Shown here: positions 14,485 through 22,391 of the stretch, one piece after another | Layout of the letters: every line of letters begins with the position of its first letter | How positions within the stretch are numbered: position 1 is the stretch's first letter | From: a bacterium | Lineage (GTDB): Bacteria > Auribacterota > UBA3054 > JAPLST01 | Assembly: GCA_026398485.1 (NCBI GenBank) | Contig: JAPLST010000381.1 | Location: 1 to 32,942, forward strand | Length of the DNA: 32,942 nucleotides | Direction: 5' to 3' | The notes under the pieces: generated by a model | The model's input: only the letters and a program-made list of their open reading frames with translations | Told to the model about the DNA's origin: nothing | Database searches by the model: none | Program-made: the position numbers and the translations under genes

Positions 14485-15251
14485 TGGAACACGCCAGCGC
14501 ACCAGTGATCATCTTGTTCGTGCTGTTTGCCGCATTCGTTTTGCTGCAAATCCAGCGCGCACGGCATGGCGCGCACATTTTCCTGCGGCGGATTGCCGGC
14601 CTCGAGGTGATTGACGACGCCATTGGGCGCGCGACCGAGCAGGATCGCCCGATCATGTTCAATCCCGGGCGCGATGATTTAAGTGTCAATTTGTTTTGCT
14701 CGCTGTCGGTGCTGGGCTATGTGACGCGCAAGGCGGCGAAATTGAACATGCCGGTGAACGTGCCGGTGTCGATGCCGCTGGCATACGCCATGGCCGAGGA
14801 ATATTGGAAAGACGCGTATGACGCGATGGGCCGCGGCGGGATGTTTGCGGTCGAGGACAACATCCGTTATTTGTCGGGCGATCAAAATGCGTTCGGCATG
14901 TCGTGCGCGGGCTGGATCAAGCGCGAGCGGATCGGCGCGAATCTTTTGTTTGGCTCGTACGGCTTTGAGGCGATGATCATCGCCGAGGCGGGTCAGCAGG
15001 CGGGTGCGATCCAGGTAGCCTGCACGCCGACGTTTTTCCAAGTGCCGTTTTTCATTGTCACCTGCGACTACACCGTCTTTGGCGAAGAATTCTACGCCGC
15101 CGGCGCCTATTTCAGCCATGACCCGGTGTTGACGGGCAGCCTGGCCGGGCAGGACTGGTGCAAACTGGTCGTGCTCGGTTTGATTGTGGCGGGCATCCTG
15201 GTGTTCACGCTGACGCAGCAGAACCTGCTGGCAAATCTCTTGTTGTGGTGA
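14484..15251 (+). CDS. DUF6754-like membrane protein
   Basis: A 255-aa protein with an N-terminal transmembrane helix (about 7-22), a soluble domain (about 30-222) and a C-terminal helix (about 226-246). Text such as FLRRIAGLEVIDDAIGRATE, RPIMFNPG, FGSYGFEAMIIAEAG, GAIQVACT, CDYTVFGEEFYAA and GSLAGQDW matches what I recall of the DUF6754 family; this was not searched. No enzymatic motif is recognised. It is the first gene of a seven-gene operon; its stop overlaps the next start (TGATG). Confidence 0.75.
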   Translation: MEHASAPVIILFVLFAAFVLLQIQRARHGAHIFLRRIAGLEVIDDAIGRATEQDRPIMFNPGRDDLSVNLFCSLSVLGYVTRKAAKLNMPVNVPVSMPLAYAMAEEYWKDAYDAMGRGGMFAVEDNIRYLSGDQNAFGMSCAGWIKRERIGANLLFGSYGFEAMIIAEAGQQAGAIQVACTPTFFQVPFFIVTCDYTVFGEEFYAAGAYFSHDPVLTGSLAGQDWCKLVVLGLIVAGILVFTLTQQNLLANLLLW

Positions 15252-17095
15252 TGAGCAAGCGCGGCGCATTAAAACTGTTGGCGTTCCTGGTTGGACTGTA
15301 CTTCGTGCTGGAGTATGTCCTGCCGGAAAAGCTGGGCGGGGATTTTGACAGCTATGAAGTGCGTGCGCCGGCCGGTTGTGTGCTGGGCACGAACACGCTG
15401 GCATTTTATGTCGGGCATTACCGTGCGGAGCAGTGCGGGATCGGGCGCCTGGTGCAAAGTGGCGCGAGCGGCACGTGGACGCGCACGCCGAACCAGCCGG
15501 TGCTGCAACCAGCGCTGTTTCAGGCGCACGAGCGCTATGGCATGAGCCAATTGGCGGTGCAGGCCAACGGTTCCGAGCTGACCATGGTGTATCTCGGCAA
15601 GAACATGCAACGCGAGCCGGTGCTGTGTTATGCGACGAGTGGCGACACGGGCCTGACGTGGCGGCGGCACGGGCCGGTGGTATTTTCTACCAACGGGCAC
15701 TATTGGTCATCGCATGAATATCCGAATGGCGACGTGCCGGGCGCCATTCAGTGGTATGCGGCGCAGTACCACGAGGGCTTGTGGCGGATGGCGCTGATCT
15801 GTGCGACCAAGGGCTTGGTGCTGGCGCAGGGGCCGACGCTGACGAACATGACGCTGCAGCCGACGGTGCTGCAGAGCATCGCGCAACTGCCGCTGGGGAT
15901 CACGGCGTTTGACGCGCGGCTGGTGTCGAATCAGTGGCGCGGGTATTTCGTGGCCGAGGGCCGGCTGCGGGTGCAGGACTTGGCGGACGGCGTGGACCAA
16001 ATGGACACAGTGGACTTGGTGGACAAAGACATCTGCGCGTACCGGCTGGGGCCGCGCGCGGACGAGGCGCTGATCTGCGTTGAGCGCGCGTCGGCGACGG
16101 CCCGCGCACCGGAGCAAGCGCCGGTGCTGACGGAATTGTATTGTGCGCCGGCGCGCTTGACGAGCACCGGGACGCTGATAAAATCGGTCGGCGCGCAAGG
16201 CCGGCCGACGTATCTGACCCGCGGGATCAAGTGGGCCGGCGACTTCACCATGATTGTCGGCGGGTTTGCCGTGTTCATGGCGGTGATCAATCTGTTTTTG
16301 TATCACAGCAAGCGGATTGCGCAGCGCCAGCCGGGCCTGCACAACAGCGTCCTGTTTTTCGTTTTTGCGGTGGTCATGGGCGTCTTCACTTTTTTTGGCA
16401 ACAAGCCGGGCGAGTATGGCACGCAGATTATTATGCGCGCGCCGACGCCGGCGGCGGTCGCACTGGAAGCGGCCCTGAAAAAGAGCATGTTGCAGGCGTT
16501 CACCACGCTGACCAATATCAATGACAAGCGCGTCACGGTCGAGGTGTGCTTGCAGCAGCAGGAGACGACCGTGACGGGCGCGTTGCTGCATGTGCGCTAC
16601 ATCGGTATATTTCCGGCGGCGCAACGCGCGCAGGTGCTGCCGCAACTGCGGGCCGCGGTGGCGAGCCAGGCCCGGATTGATGCGCGGGCGGTGCAGGTTG
16701 ATTGTGCGCCGGATGTGATGAAGACCGGGTTTGATTTTGTGTTCAAGGCGTTTCTGGTGCCGTTGGGGATCGCGACGTTTTCGACGATCACGTTTTACAT
16801 GATCAGCGCGGCGTATCGGGCGTTCAAGATCCGCTCGGCGGAAGCGGTTTTGCTGATGGTGGCGGCGTTTATCGTGATGATCGGGCAGTTGCCGCTGGGC
16901 GCGTGGCTGACGCATGGATTGCCGGACAATGTCTTCTTCCTGCAGCTGCCGTGGCTGGCGCAAAAGCTGTTGATGGTGGCCAATTCATCGGCGTTTCGCG
17001 GAGTGCTGATCGGAATCATGATCGGCGGCTTGGCGGCCGGCCTGCGCATCTGGCTGGGCATGGACGAGAGCGTCTATGCGGGGCTGGATAAATAA
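15251..17095 (+). CDS. Large membrane protein with propeller-like ectodomain
   Basis: A 614-aa protein. One helix (8-24) is followed by a soluble region (25-325) containing a perfect Asp-box, SGDTGLTW (residues 130-137), the S-x-D-x-G-x-T-W motif of sialidase-like beta-propellers. Two helices (331-350, 366-383) flank the return. A second soluble domain (385-495) and three more helices (about 498-522, 532-548, 583-600) follow. No catalytic sialidase residues can be assigned. The start overlaps the previous stop by one base, so it is coupled. It is likely a structural partner of the DUF6754-like protein. Confidence 0.75.
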   Translation: MSKRGALKLLAFLVGLYFVLEYVLPEKLGGDFDSYEVRAPAGCVLGTNTLAFYVGHYRAEQCGIGRLVQSGASGTWTRTPNQPVLQPALFQAHERYGMSQLAVQANGSELTMVYLGKNMQREPVLCYATSGDTGLTWRRHGPVVFSTNGHYWSSHEYPNGDVPGAIQWYAAQYHEGLWRMALICATKGLVLAQGPTLTNMTLQPTVLQSIAQLPLGITAFDARLVSNQWRGYFVAEGRLRVQDLADGVDQMDTVDLVDKDICAYRLGPRADEALICVERASATARAPEQAPVLTELYCAPARLTSTGTLIKSVGAQGRPTYLTRGIKWAGDFTMIVGGFAVFMAVINLFLYHSKRIAQRQPGLHNSVLFFVFAVVMGVFTFFGNKPGEYGTQIIMRAPTPAAVALEAALKKSMLQAFTTLTNINDKRVTVEVCLQQQETTVTGALLHVRYIGIFPAAQRAQVLPQLRAAVASQARIDARAVQVDCAPDVMKTGFDFVFKAFLVPLGIATFSTITFYMISAAYRAFKIRSAEAVLLMVAAFIVMIGQLPLGAWLTHGLPDNVFFLQLPWLAQKLLMVANSSAFRGVLIGIMIGGLAAGLRIWLGMDESVYAGLDK

Positions 17096-17097
17096 AA

Positions 17098-17130
17098 ATT
17101 TGAGATTTGAAATTTGAAATCTGAAATTCA
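17098..17130 (+). repeat. TTTGAAAT heptamer-type low-complexity repeat
   Basis: ATTTGAGATTTGAAATTTG followed by AAATCTGAAATTC, an AT-rich near-tandem of 7-mers, is the only spacer over 10 bp within the first part of the operon. Such intergenic repeats are familiar from PVC genomes. Confidence 0.6.
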
Positions 17131-17133
17131 AGC

Positions 17134-18009
17134 ATGAGTGCAACACGGGCAAATATGTTCTGGCAGCGGGTTTTGTACTGCGATCCGCGGATCCTGTACG
17201 CGCTGTTTGCGTGCCTGGTGGTGTTGTGCGAGTTCTGGCGGCCGCGCATGCCCGTGCCGATACCGCCGGCGGCGCGCAAGCTGTATGACTTGGTCGAGCG
17301 CCTGCCGCAGGACAAGCTGGTGATCATTGATTGCGAGCTGGCGGCCAGCATTCGCGCCGAATGCGAAGGGCAGTTCGTCGCGGTCGTGCGGCATTTGTTC
17401 AGACGCAACCTGCCGTTTGCCATCATGATGTGGACGACCCAGCCGGAAGGCATCAAGTTTGGCACCGACATCGCGATGAAACTGGCGCAGGAAAACGGCA
17501 AGGAATACGGGCGTGATTTTGTGATCTGGAATGCGATTACACCGCCGCCGGCGGGGGGCGCGATGTTGCAGGCCTTTTCCAAGGACATCCCGGGCATGAT
17601 CCAGAACGACATTTTCGGCACGCCGCTGGCGAAGATTGGCTGCATGCGCGGCGTCCAGGACATTTCCGACATCTCCTTGATATTCAAAGTGTCGTATGTC
17701 TGGAATCGCGCGGAAGTGCCGTGGATCGGCTTTGTGCAGAGCGTGTACGGCACGCCCTACGCCGCCGGCTGCGTGGCAATTCAAAGCTCGGATGCCTATC
17801 CGTATGTGGACGCGGGCCAGATCAGCGGGCTGTTGGCGGGCGCAGCGGGCGCGGCGGCGTATGAGCGTTTGCTGAACGCGCCAGGGATTGGCACGGCGAC
17901 GGTGAGCGTGCAGTCGTTTGCGGCCCTGTTCGTCTTTGTCGCGATTGTGTGCGGTAACATTGCGATGCTGATGTTGCGCGCGACGAGTGAGCCGGAGGCC
18001 GCGGCATGA
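17134..18009 (+). CDS. Membrane-anchored protein of unknown function
   Basis: A 291-aa protein with a helix at about 17-35, a soluble domain (about 40-250) and a C-terminal helix (about 258-281), the same N-TM/domain/C-TM plan as the 14484 product. The conserved-looking block DKLVIIDCELAASIRAECEGQ, then LPFAIMMWTTQPEG, and a Gly/Ala-rich AGQISGLLAGAAGAAAYE segment suggest a Rossmann-like or DUF6754-related fold, but I cannot name it. The stop overlaps the next start (ATGA). Confidence 0.7.
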   Translation: MSATRANMFWQRVLYCDPRILYALFACLVVLCEFWRPRMPVPIPPAARKLYDLVERLPQDKLVIIDCELAASIRAECEGQFVAVVRHLFRRNLPFAIMMWTTQPEGIKFGTDIAMKLAQENGKEYGRDFVIWNAITPPPAGGAMLQAFSKDIPGMIQNDIFGTPLAKIGCMRGVQDISDISLIFKVSYVWNRAEVPWIGFVQSVYGTPYAAGCVAIQSSDAYPYVDAGQISGLLAGAAGAAAYERLLNAPGIGTATVSVQSFAALFVFVAIVCGNIAMLMLRATSEPEAAA

Positions 18010-18806
18010 CCTACAATCGCAAACGCCAAATCGCGGCGGCCGTGCTGGTGCTGGTGACGGCCGCACTGGTCGCCAATGAAGTGCGCCTGCTGGTGACGGA
18101 TCCGGAGTACGACTGGTATCTGCGGATCCAGCGCTGGATTGCGGCGGTCTGCACGATGGCGATTTACACGTTTCTCTACCGCGAGAATCCGTTTTACCGC
18201 GCGTTCGAGCATGTGCTGCTGGGCGGCGCGACCGGGATGGGTTGCGCGGTCATTGTCCGGCAGCAATTGATTGACAAATGGTTTGCGCCGATGGTGCAAG
18301 GATTTCGTGACTGGTTCACGACCGGCATGACGCCCGAGGCGTTGAGCGGCGTCCTGTTGATTGTGCCGGGCATTGTCGGGCTGATGTGGTATTTCCAGTA
18401 CAGCAAGCGCTGGTTCTGGCTGAGCCGGATCACGTTCTGCATCACGCTGGGCGCCGGCGTCGGCCTGGGCTTCAAGGACACGTTCAACCAATTGCTGCCG
18501 CAGATCACCGAGACGTTCAAGCCGCTGTGGGTGGGCGCGCGGATTGAGCCGGGCTTGAGTTTGCTGGCGCGGGTCAGCCTGAGTTTTGAGAACATCATTT
18601 TCATCACCGGCACGATTTCGGTGCTGATGTATTTTTTCTTTGTCTTCGAGCGCAAGCATTTTGTGATCAAAGGACCGGCGCAATTGGGGCGCTGGTATTT
18701 GATGGTGGCGCTGGGCGCGTTTTTTGGGAACACGTTCATGACGCGCCTGAGCGCGCTGATTGAGCGCGTGCATTTCCTGGTGGCGGAGTGGCTGCAATGG
18801 GGATGA
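18006..18806 (+). CDS. Polytopic membrane protein, unknown
   Basis: A 266-aa protein with about seven hydrophobic segments (roughly 8-25, 44-58, 68-84, 117-134, 138-157, 196-217, 224-242). No recognisable motif for transport or catalysis. It overlaps the preceding gene by ATGA and lies in the MutL operon. The likely role is as a membrane-core subunit of the operon's complex. Confidence 0.7.
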   Translation: MTYNRKRQIAAAVLVLVTAALVANEVRLLVTDPEYDWYLRIQRWIAAVCTMAIYTFLYRENPFYRAFEHVLLGGATGMGCAVIVRQQLIDKWFAPMVQGFRDWFTTGMTPEALSGVLLIVPGIVGLMWYFQYSKRWFWLSRITFCITLGAGVGLGFKDTFNQLLPQITETFKPLWVGARIEPGLSLLARVSLSFENIIFITGTISVLMYFFFVFERKHFVIKGPAQLGRWYLMVALGAFFGNTFMTRLSALIERVHFLVAEWLQWG

Positions 18807-18812
18807 CAAGAA

Positions 18813-18842
18813 TGGGACCTATAGGACGGATGCGACCTATGC
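18813..18842 (+). repeat. GGACCTAT low-complexity repeat
   Basis: TGGGACCTATAGGACGGATG, then CGACCTATGC. It lies in the 46-base gap between two operon genes. GGACCTAT-type arrays are another PVC-style intergenic repeat. Confidence 0.5.
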
Positions 18843-18852
18843 GGAGCGGCAC

Positions 18853-19140
18853 ATGACGATGCAGACCGTACTGAGCGAGGCGGAACGCACGGCGCTGATC
18901 GAGCGCATTGCGCGCTGGGCGGTGCGCTACGGGCTGGGCGCGATTGTCGCCTTTCTGTTTGAGATCAACCGGCCGCTCGGGTTGCTGACCGGGCAGACCT
19001 GCATTGCCTGCGCGCCCTTGATTAATGCGGGTTTTCCCTGGCCGGTGCATCAATTTGGCCTGTTGCTGCAAGACAATGCGGCGCTCCGGCAATTGCAGGC
19101 ACGCATGGAGGAGTTGGCACATGCCGACGCGCACGCCTGA
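18853..19140 (+). CDS. Small protein with one hydrophobic segment
   Basis: A 95-aa protein. The start at 18853 is set by GGAG at 18843-18846. Residues about 23-60 contain hydrophobic GLGAIVAFLFEINRPLGLL and a CIAC pair. The C-terminus is a helical, Leu/Gln-rich tail (ALRQLQARMEEL). Its last codons overlap the start of the MutL gene by 20 bases, which argues for tight coupling and perhaps direct contact with the ATPase. Not recognised as any known family. Confidence 0.65.
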   Translation: MTMQTVLSEAERTALIERIARWAVRYGLGAIVAFLFEINRPLGLLTGQTCIACAPLINAGFPWPVHQFGLLLQDNAALRQLQARMEELAHADAHA

Positions 19141-20935
19141 GTACGAGGTTTTGTTGGCGACCGACTGCGGCAGCACGACCACCAAGGCGATTCTGGTCGA
19201 GCACACGCCGGACGGCTATCGCCTGGCCGGGCGCGGTGAAGCGCCCACGACGGTCGAGGCGCCCTTTGATGATGTGACGGTCGGCGTGCGCAATGCGGTC
19301 GAGGAGCTTGAGGAGATCAGCGGGCGCACGCTGCTGGAGGACGGGGTGCTGATCTGCCCGCGGCGCGGGGCGGCGGGTGTCGACGCATATTTTTCGACCA
19401 GCAGCGCGGGCGGCGGGCTGCAGATGGCGGTGATGGGCATCATTGGGTCGATTTCCGCGCAAAGCGCGCAGCGCGCGGCGCTGGGCGCGGGCGCGATTGT
19501 GATTGACAGCATTTCGATTGACGATCCGCGCGAAGACCACGAGCGGGTCGAGCGCTTGCGCCACATCCGCCCGGATATGATCTTGATGGCGGGCGGGATC
19601 AATGGCGGGACGCGCCGGCACGTGGAGATGCTGGCCGAGATTATCCGCGCGGCGCGGCCGCAGCCGCGCTTTGGCGAGACCTACCGCCTGCCGGTCATTT
19701 TCGCCGGCAACACCGGCGCGCGCGACGTGGTGACCAACATGCTGGAGAGCGTGGCCGCCGTGCGCTTTGTCGCGAATGTGCGGCCGGAGCTGGCGCGCGA
19801 GGATGTGCATGAGGCGCGCCATGCGATTCATGAATTGTTTCTCGAACACGTGATGCAGCAGGCGCCGGGCTATGGCAAGTTGATGAAGATGACCTCGGCC
19901 GACATCATGCCGACGCCGACGGCGGTGGGCGTGATCATCCAGCAAGTGGCGGCGGAGCGCGCGCAAAACGTGCTGGCGGTTGACATTGGCGGCGCGACGA
20001 CGGACGTGTTCAGCGTTTTTGACGGGCAATTCCATCGCACGGTCAGCGCCAATTACGGGATGAGCTACAACATTTGCAATGTGATGGCGGAGGCCGGCGT
20101 GGCGAACATCCAGCGCTGGCTGCCGTTTCCGTTTGCGGCCGCGACGCTGCGCGACATTTTGCGCAACAAGATGATCCGGCCGACGACGATCCCGGAGACG
20201 CGCGAGGAGTTGTTCATTGAGCAGGCGGCGGCGCGCGAGGCGTTGCGCTTGTCGTTGATCCATCACCGCCAGCTCGCGCTGCATTTGCGCGGCACGTCGA
20301 AGCAGCGCGATTTCAGCGACGCGTTTGTGATGGACGAGCTCAGCGTGGTGAACTTGATGAAACTGGATTTGTGCATTGGCAGCGGCGGCGTATTGTCGCA
20401 CGCGCCGGACCGGGCGCAGAGCGCGCTGATGATGCTGGATGCGTTTCAGCTGGAAGGCGTGACACAGCTGGCGGTTGACAGCATCTTCATGATGCCGCAA
20501 CTGGGCGTGATGTCGCAATTGTGCCCGACGGCGGCGCGCGAGGTGTTTGCCCACGATTGCATGGTGATGCTGGGCACGGCCATTGCGCCGGTGGGTACGG
20601 CCAAGCCGGGTGCGCGCGTGCTGCAGGTGACGATTGAGACGGAAGACGGGCGGCGGGACGAGCGCACGCTGGTGTGCGGCGACCTGCAGCGGCTGGCACT
20701 GGCGCCGGGCACGACGGCCCGGGTACTGCTGCGCCCGTATGGAAAATTTGATGTCGGCGCGGGCCCCGGCAAGGAGCGCGCGATCGTGGCGCAGGGCGGC
20801 ACGGTCGGGTTGATTCTCGACGGGCGCGGGCGGCCGTTGCCGTTCAGCGCGCAGATGGCCGACAACGCGACGCGGCGGCGCGCGGATGCGCAAGCAATGG
20901 ACTTGCTGGCGCCGGGCGAAACGGTGACAAGCTGA
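19121..20935 (+). CDS. MutL/GlmL-type ASKHA ATPase
   Basis: The 604-aa product matches the family annotated as glutamate mutase L (not mismatch-repair MutL). Phosphate-1 is TDCGSTTTKAIL (residues 14-25), phosphate-2 is AVDIGGATTDVFSV (286-299), and the adenosine loop is CIGSGGVLSHAP (418-429). LICPRRGAAGV (78-88) and SSAGGGLQM (94-102) are family-typical blocks. In clostridia GlmL is proposed to service the B12-dependent glutamate mutase GlmS/GlmE; neither is present here. Instead the gene lies between membrane-protein genes, so I infer a chaperone-like or energising role in that complex. GGAGGAG precedes the ATG at 19121 by 7 bases. Soluble, cytosolic. Confidence 0.88.
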   Translation: MPTRTPEYEVLLATDCGSTTTKAILVEHTPDGYRLAGRGEAPTTVEAPFDDVTVGVRNAVEELEEISGRTLLEDGVLICPRRGAAGVDAYFSTSSAGGGLQMAVMGIIGSISAQSAQRAALGAGAIVIDSISIDDPREDHERVERLRHIRPDMILMAGGINGGTRRHVEMLAEIIRAARPQPRFGETYRLPVIFAGNTGARDVVTNMLESVAAVRFVANVRPELAREDVHEARHAIHELFLEHVMQQAPGYGKLMKMTSADIMPTPTAVGVIIQQVAAERAQNVLAVDIGGATTDVFSVFDGQFHRTVSANYGMSYNICNVMAEAGVANIQRWLPFPFAAATLRDILRNKMIRPTTIPETREELFIEQAAAREALRLSLIHHRQLALHLRGTSKQRDFSDAFVMDELSVVNLMKLDLCIGSGGVLSHAPDRAQSALMMLDAFQLEGVTQLAVDSIFMMPQLGVMSQLCPTAAREVFAHDCMVMLGTAIAPVGTAKPGARVLQVTIETEDGRRDERTLVCGDLQRLALAPGTTARVLLRPYGKFDVGAGPGKERAIVAQGGTVGLILDGRGRPLPFSAQMADNATRRRADAQAMDLLAPGETVTS

Positions 20936-20944
20936 CGGCTATAC

Positions 20945-22060
20945 ATGGGTTCCGCATTTACACCAGGATTGATTGTCAGCGATCATGTGCTGATCCGCAA
21001 GGCGCGCCGGCTGCCGGTCAAGGGCCGGGTGGTGGTTGACGTTGGCGCGCAAGTCGTGGCCGACACGGTGATTGCGCAGGTGAATTTACCGGGGACGCTG
21101 GCGGTGGTGAAAGCGGCGCCGCAGTTGGGTTGTCCGGCAGACCGGGTCAAGCATTATTGCCTGGTGCAAGAAGGCGCGCCGGTGCGCAAGGCGCAGGTGC
21201 TGTGCGAGCGCAAGACGCTGTTTGGCCTGATGACCAATCGCGCGGCAAGTCCGATTGACGGGACGGTCGAGTACATCTCGGCCTTGTCCGGCAACATGGG
21301 GGTGCGCGGCAAGCCGAAGCCGATTGTATGCACGGCCTACCTGAGCGGCACGGTGGTTGAAGTGCTGCCGGAAGAGGGCGTGGTGGTGGAGGCGGAAGGC
21401 GCGCTGATCCAGGGCATTTTCGGCGTGGGCGGCGAGCAGCACGGGCAGATCCAATGGGTGGAAACCGGCGCGCGCGTGCTGACGGCCGAGCACCTGACGC
21501 CGGTGATGCAGGGCCAGATCATCGTGTGCAACGCGCGCATTGCGGCGTCGGCCCTGCAGGCGGCAGTCACGCTGCGGCTGGCCGGGCTGGTGGGCGCCAG
21601 CATCATTGATGCGGAACTGATGACCTTTCTCGGTTTTGACATCGGTGTGGCGGTGACCGGCGATGAGAATATTCCGTTCAGTGTGATGGTGACCGAGGGC
21701 TTTGGCGAACTGGCCATGCCGGCGCGCACGTGCCAGCTTTTGCAGACGCTGTCGGGGCGCATGGCGGCGATGAATGGCGCCACCCAGATCCGGGCCGGAG
21801 TCATTCGCCCGGAGCTGATTGTTCCGGGTGCGCAGACGACGCAGACCGCGCGGGTAATCAGTCATGAGTTGGGCGTGGGCACGCCCGTGCGCTTGATCCG
21901 CCGGCCGCATTTTGGCGCGCTGGGCAAGGTGTGCGCGCTGCCCGAGCAAGCCGTCAAAATCGAGACTGGCTCGCTGGTGCGCGTGGCGATCATCACGCTG
22001 GCGGATGGCCGGCAGGTGACCGTGCCGCGCGCGAATCTCGAGATCGTCAGCGCGCTGTAG
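20945..22060 (+). CDS. Barrel-sandwich (lipoyl-like) protein with KOW-like C-terminal domain
   Basis: A 371-aa soluble protein. Residues about 20-165 look like barrel-sandwich/RnfC-type beta hairpins (SPIDGTVEYIS, GTVVEVLPEEGVVVEAEGAL). The middle contains IQGIFGVGGEQHG (about 155-167) and a segment with ILTAEHLTP-like text. The last 60 residues (GTPVRLIRRPHFGALGKV ... DGRQVTVPRANLEIV) resemble a KOW/SH3-like domain of the NusG type. No lipoyl- or biotin-attachment Lys motif is visible. It begins 9 bases after the ATPase stop without a good ribosome site, implying coupling. It is the last gene of the operon; function unknown. Confidence 0.72.
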   Translation: MGSAFTPGLIVSDHVLIRKARRLPVKGRVVVDVGAQVVADTVIAQVNLPGTLAVVKAAPQLGCPADRVKHYCLVQEGAPVRKAQVLCERKTLFGLMTNRAASPIDGTVEYISALSGNMGVRGKPKPIVCTAYLSGTVVEVLPEEGVVVEAEGALIQGIFGVGGEQHGQIQWVETGARVLTAEHLTPVMQGQIIVCNARIAASALQAAVTLRLAGLVGASIIDAELMTFLGFDIGVAVTGDENIPFSVMVTEGFGELAMPARTCQLLQTLSGRMAAMNGATQIRAGVIRPELIVPGAQTTQTARVISHELGVGTPVRLIRRPHFGALGKVCALPEQAVKIETGSLVRVAIITLADGRQVTVPRANLEIVSAL

Positions 22061-22391
22061 TTCCGGCCTTTTTGCACAAATTCAGCGCCGGCATTCCACC
22101 AACAATCCACCAGTTATCCACCACGTTTGCGGCGTGGTTGTCAAGATATTGTGGCTGATGCGGCACGCGCACCCATGATATGGAAGCGGCTGGTGCAACG
22201 CGAAAAACGCGCGCGCAACACTTGCAATTGCACGCCGGATTTGGTATAGTAGACAAGCTCTATTTTGTTTGCGCAGTTGATAGTGCGGTTTGTGATTTGG
22301 AATTCGGGCATCAACAGACATTGATGATTGCACTAGCATTGCGCGCAGGCATGGAGCCGCGTCGCAGTCACTTGTTGATGGAGTAATTGTT
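22061..22391. other. Intergenic and leader region upstream of bamA
   Basis: No gene is supported. It contains a weak hairpin (ACCACG/CGTGGT near 22119-22140) that may end the MutL operon, then the bamA promoter at 22222-22250 and a leader of about 135 nt. Confidence 0.55.
22222..22250 (+). promoter_or_regulatory. Promoter of bamA unit
   Basis: TTGCAA (22222-22227), 17-bp spacer, TATAGT (22245-22250), preceded by TTTGG. It resembles the promoters at 11485 and 14402. The long leader (about 135 nt) could hold regulatory structure. Confidence 0.6.

Noticed and set aside
19022-20893. 623-codon minus-strand frame opposite the MutL gene
   Set aside because: His/Arg-rich shadow of a GC-rich gene; no start signal or domain.
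19121-20935. Mismatch-repair MutL
   Set aside because: Motifs are of the ASKHA (GlmL) type, not GHKL.
22110-22125. TTATCCACC as a DnaA box / origin
   Set aside because: Only a single imperfect box; no cluster, no dnaA or dnaN nearby.
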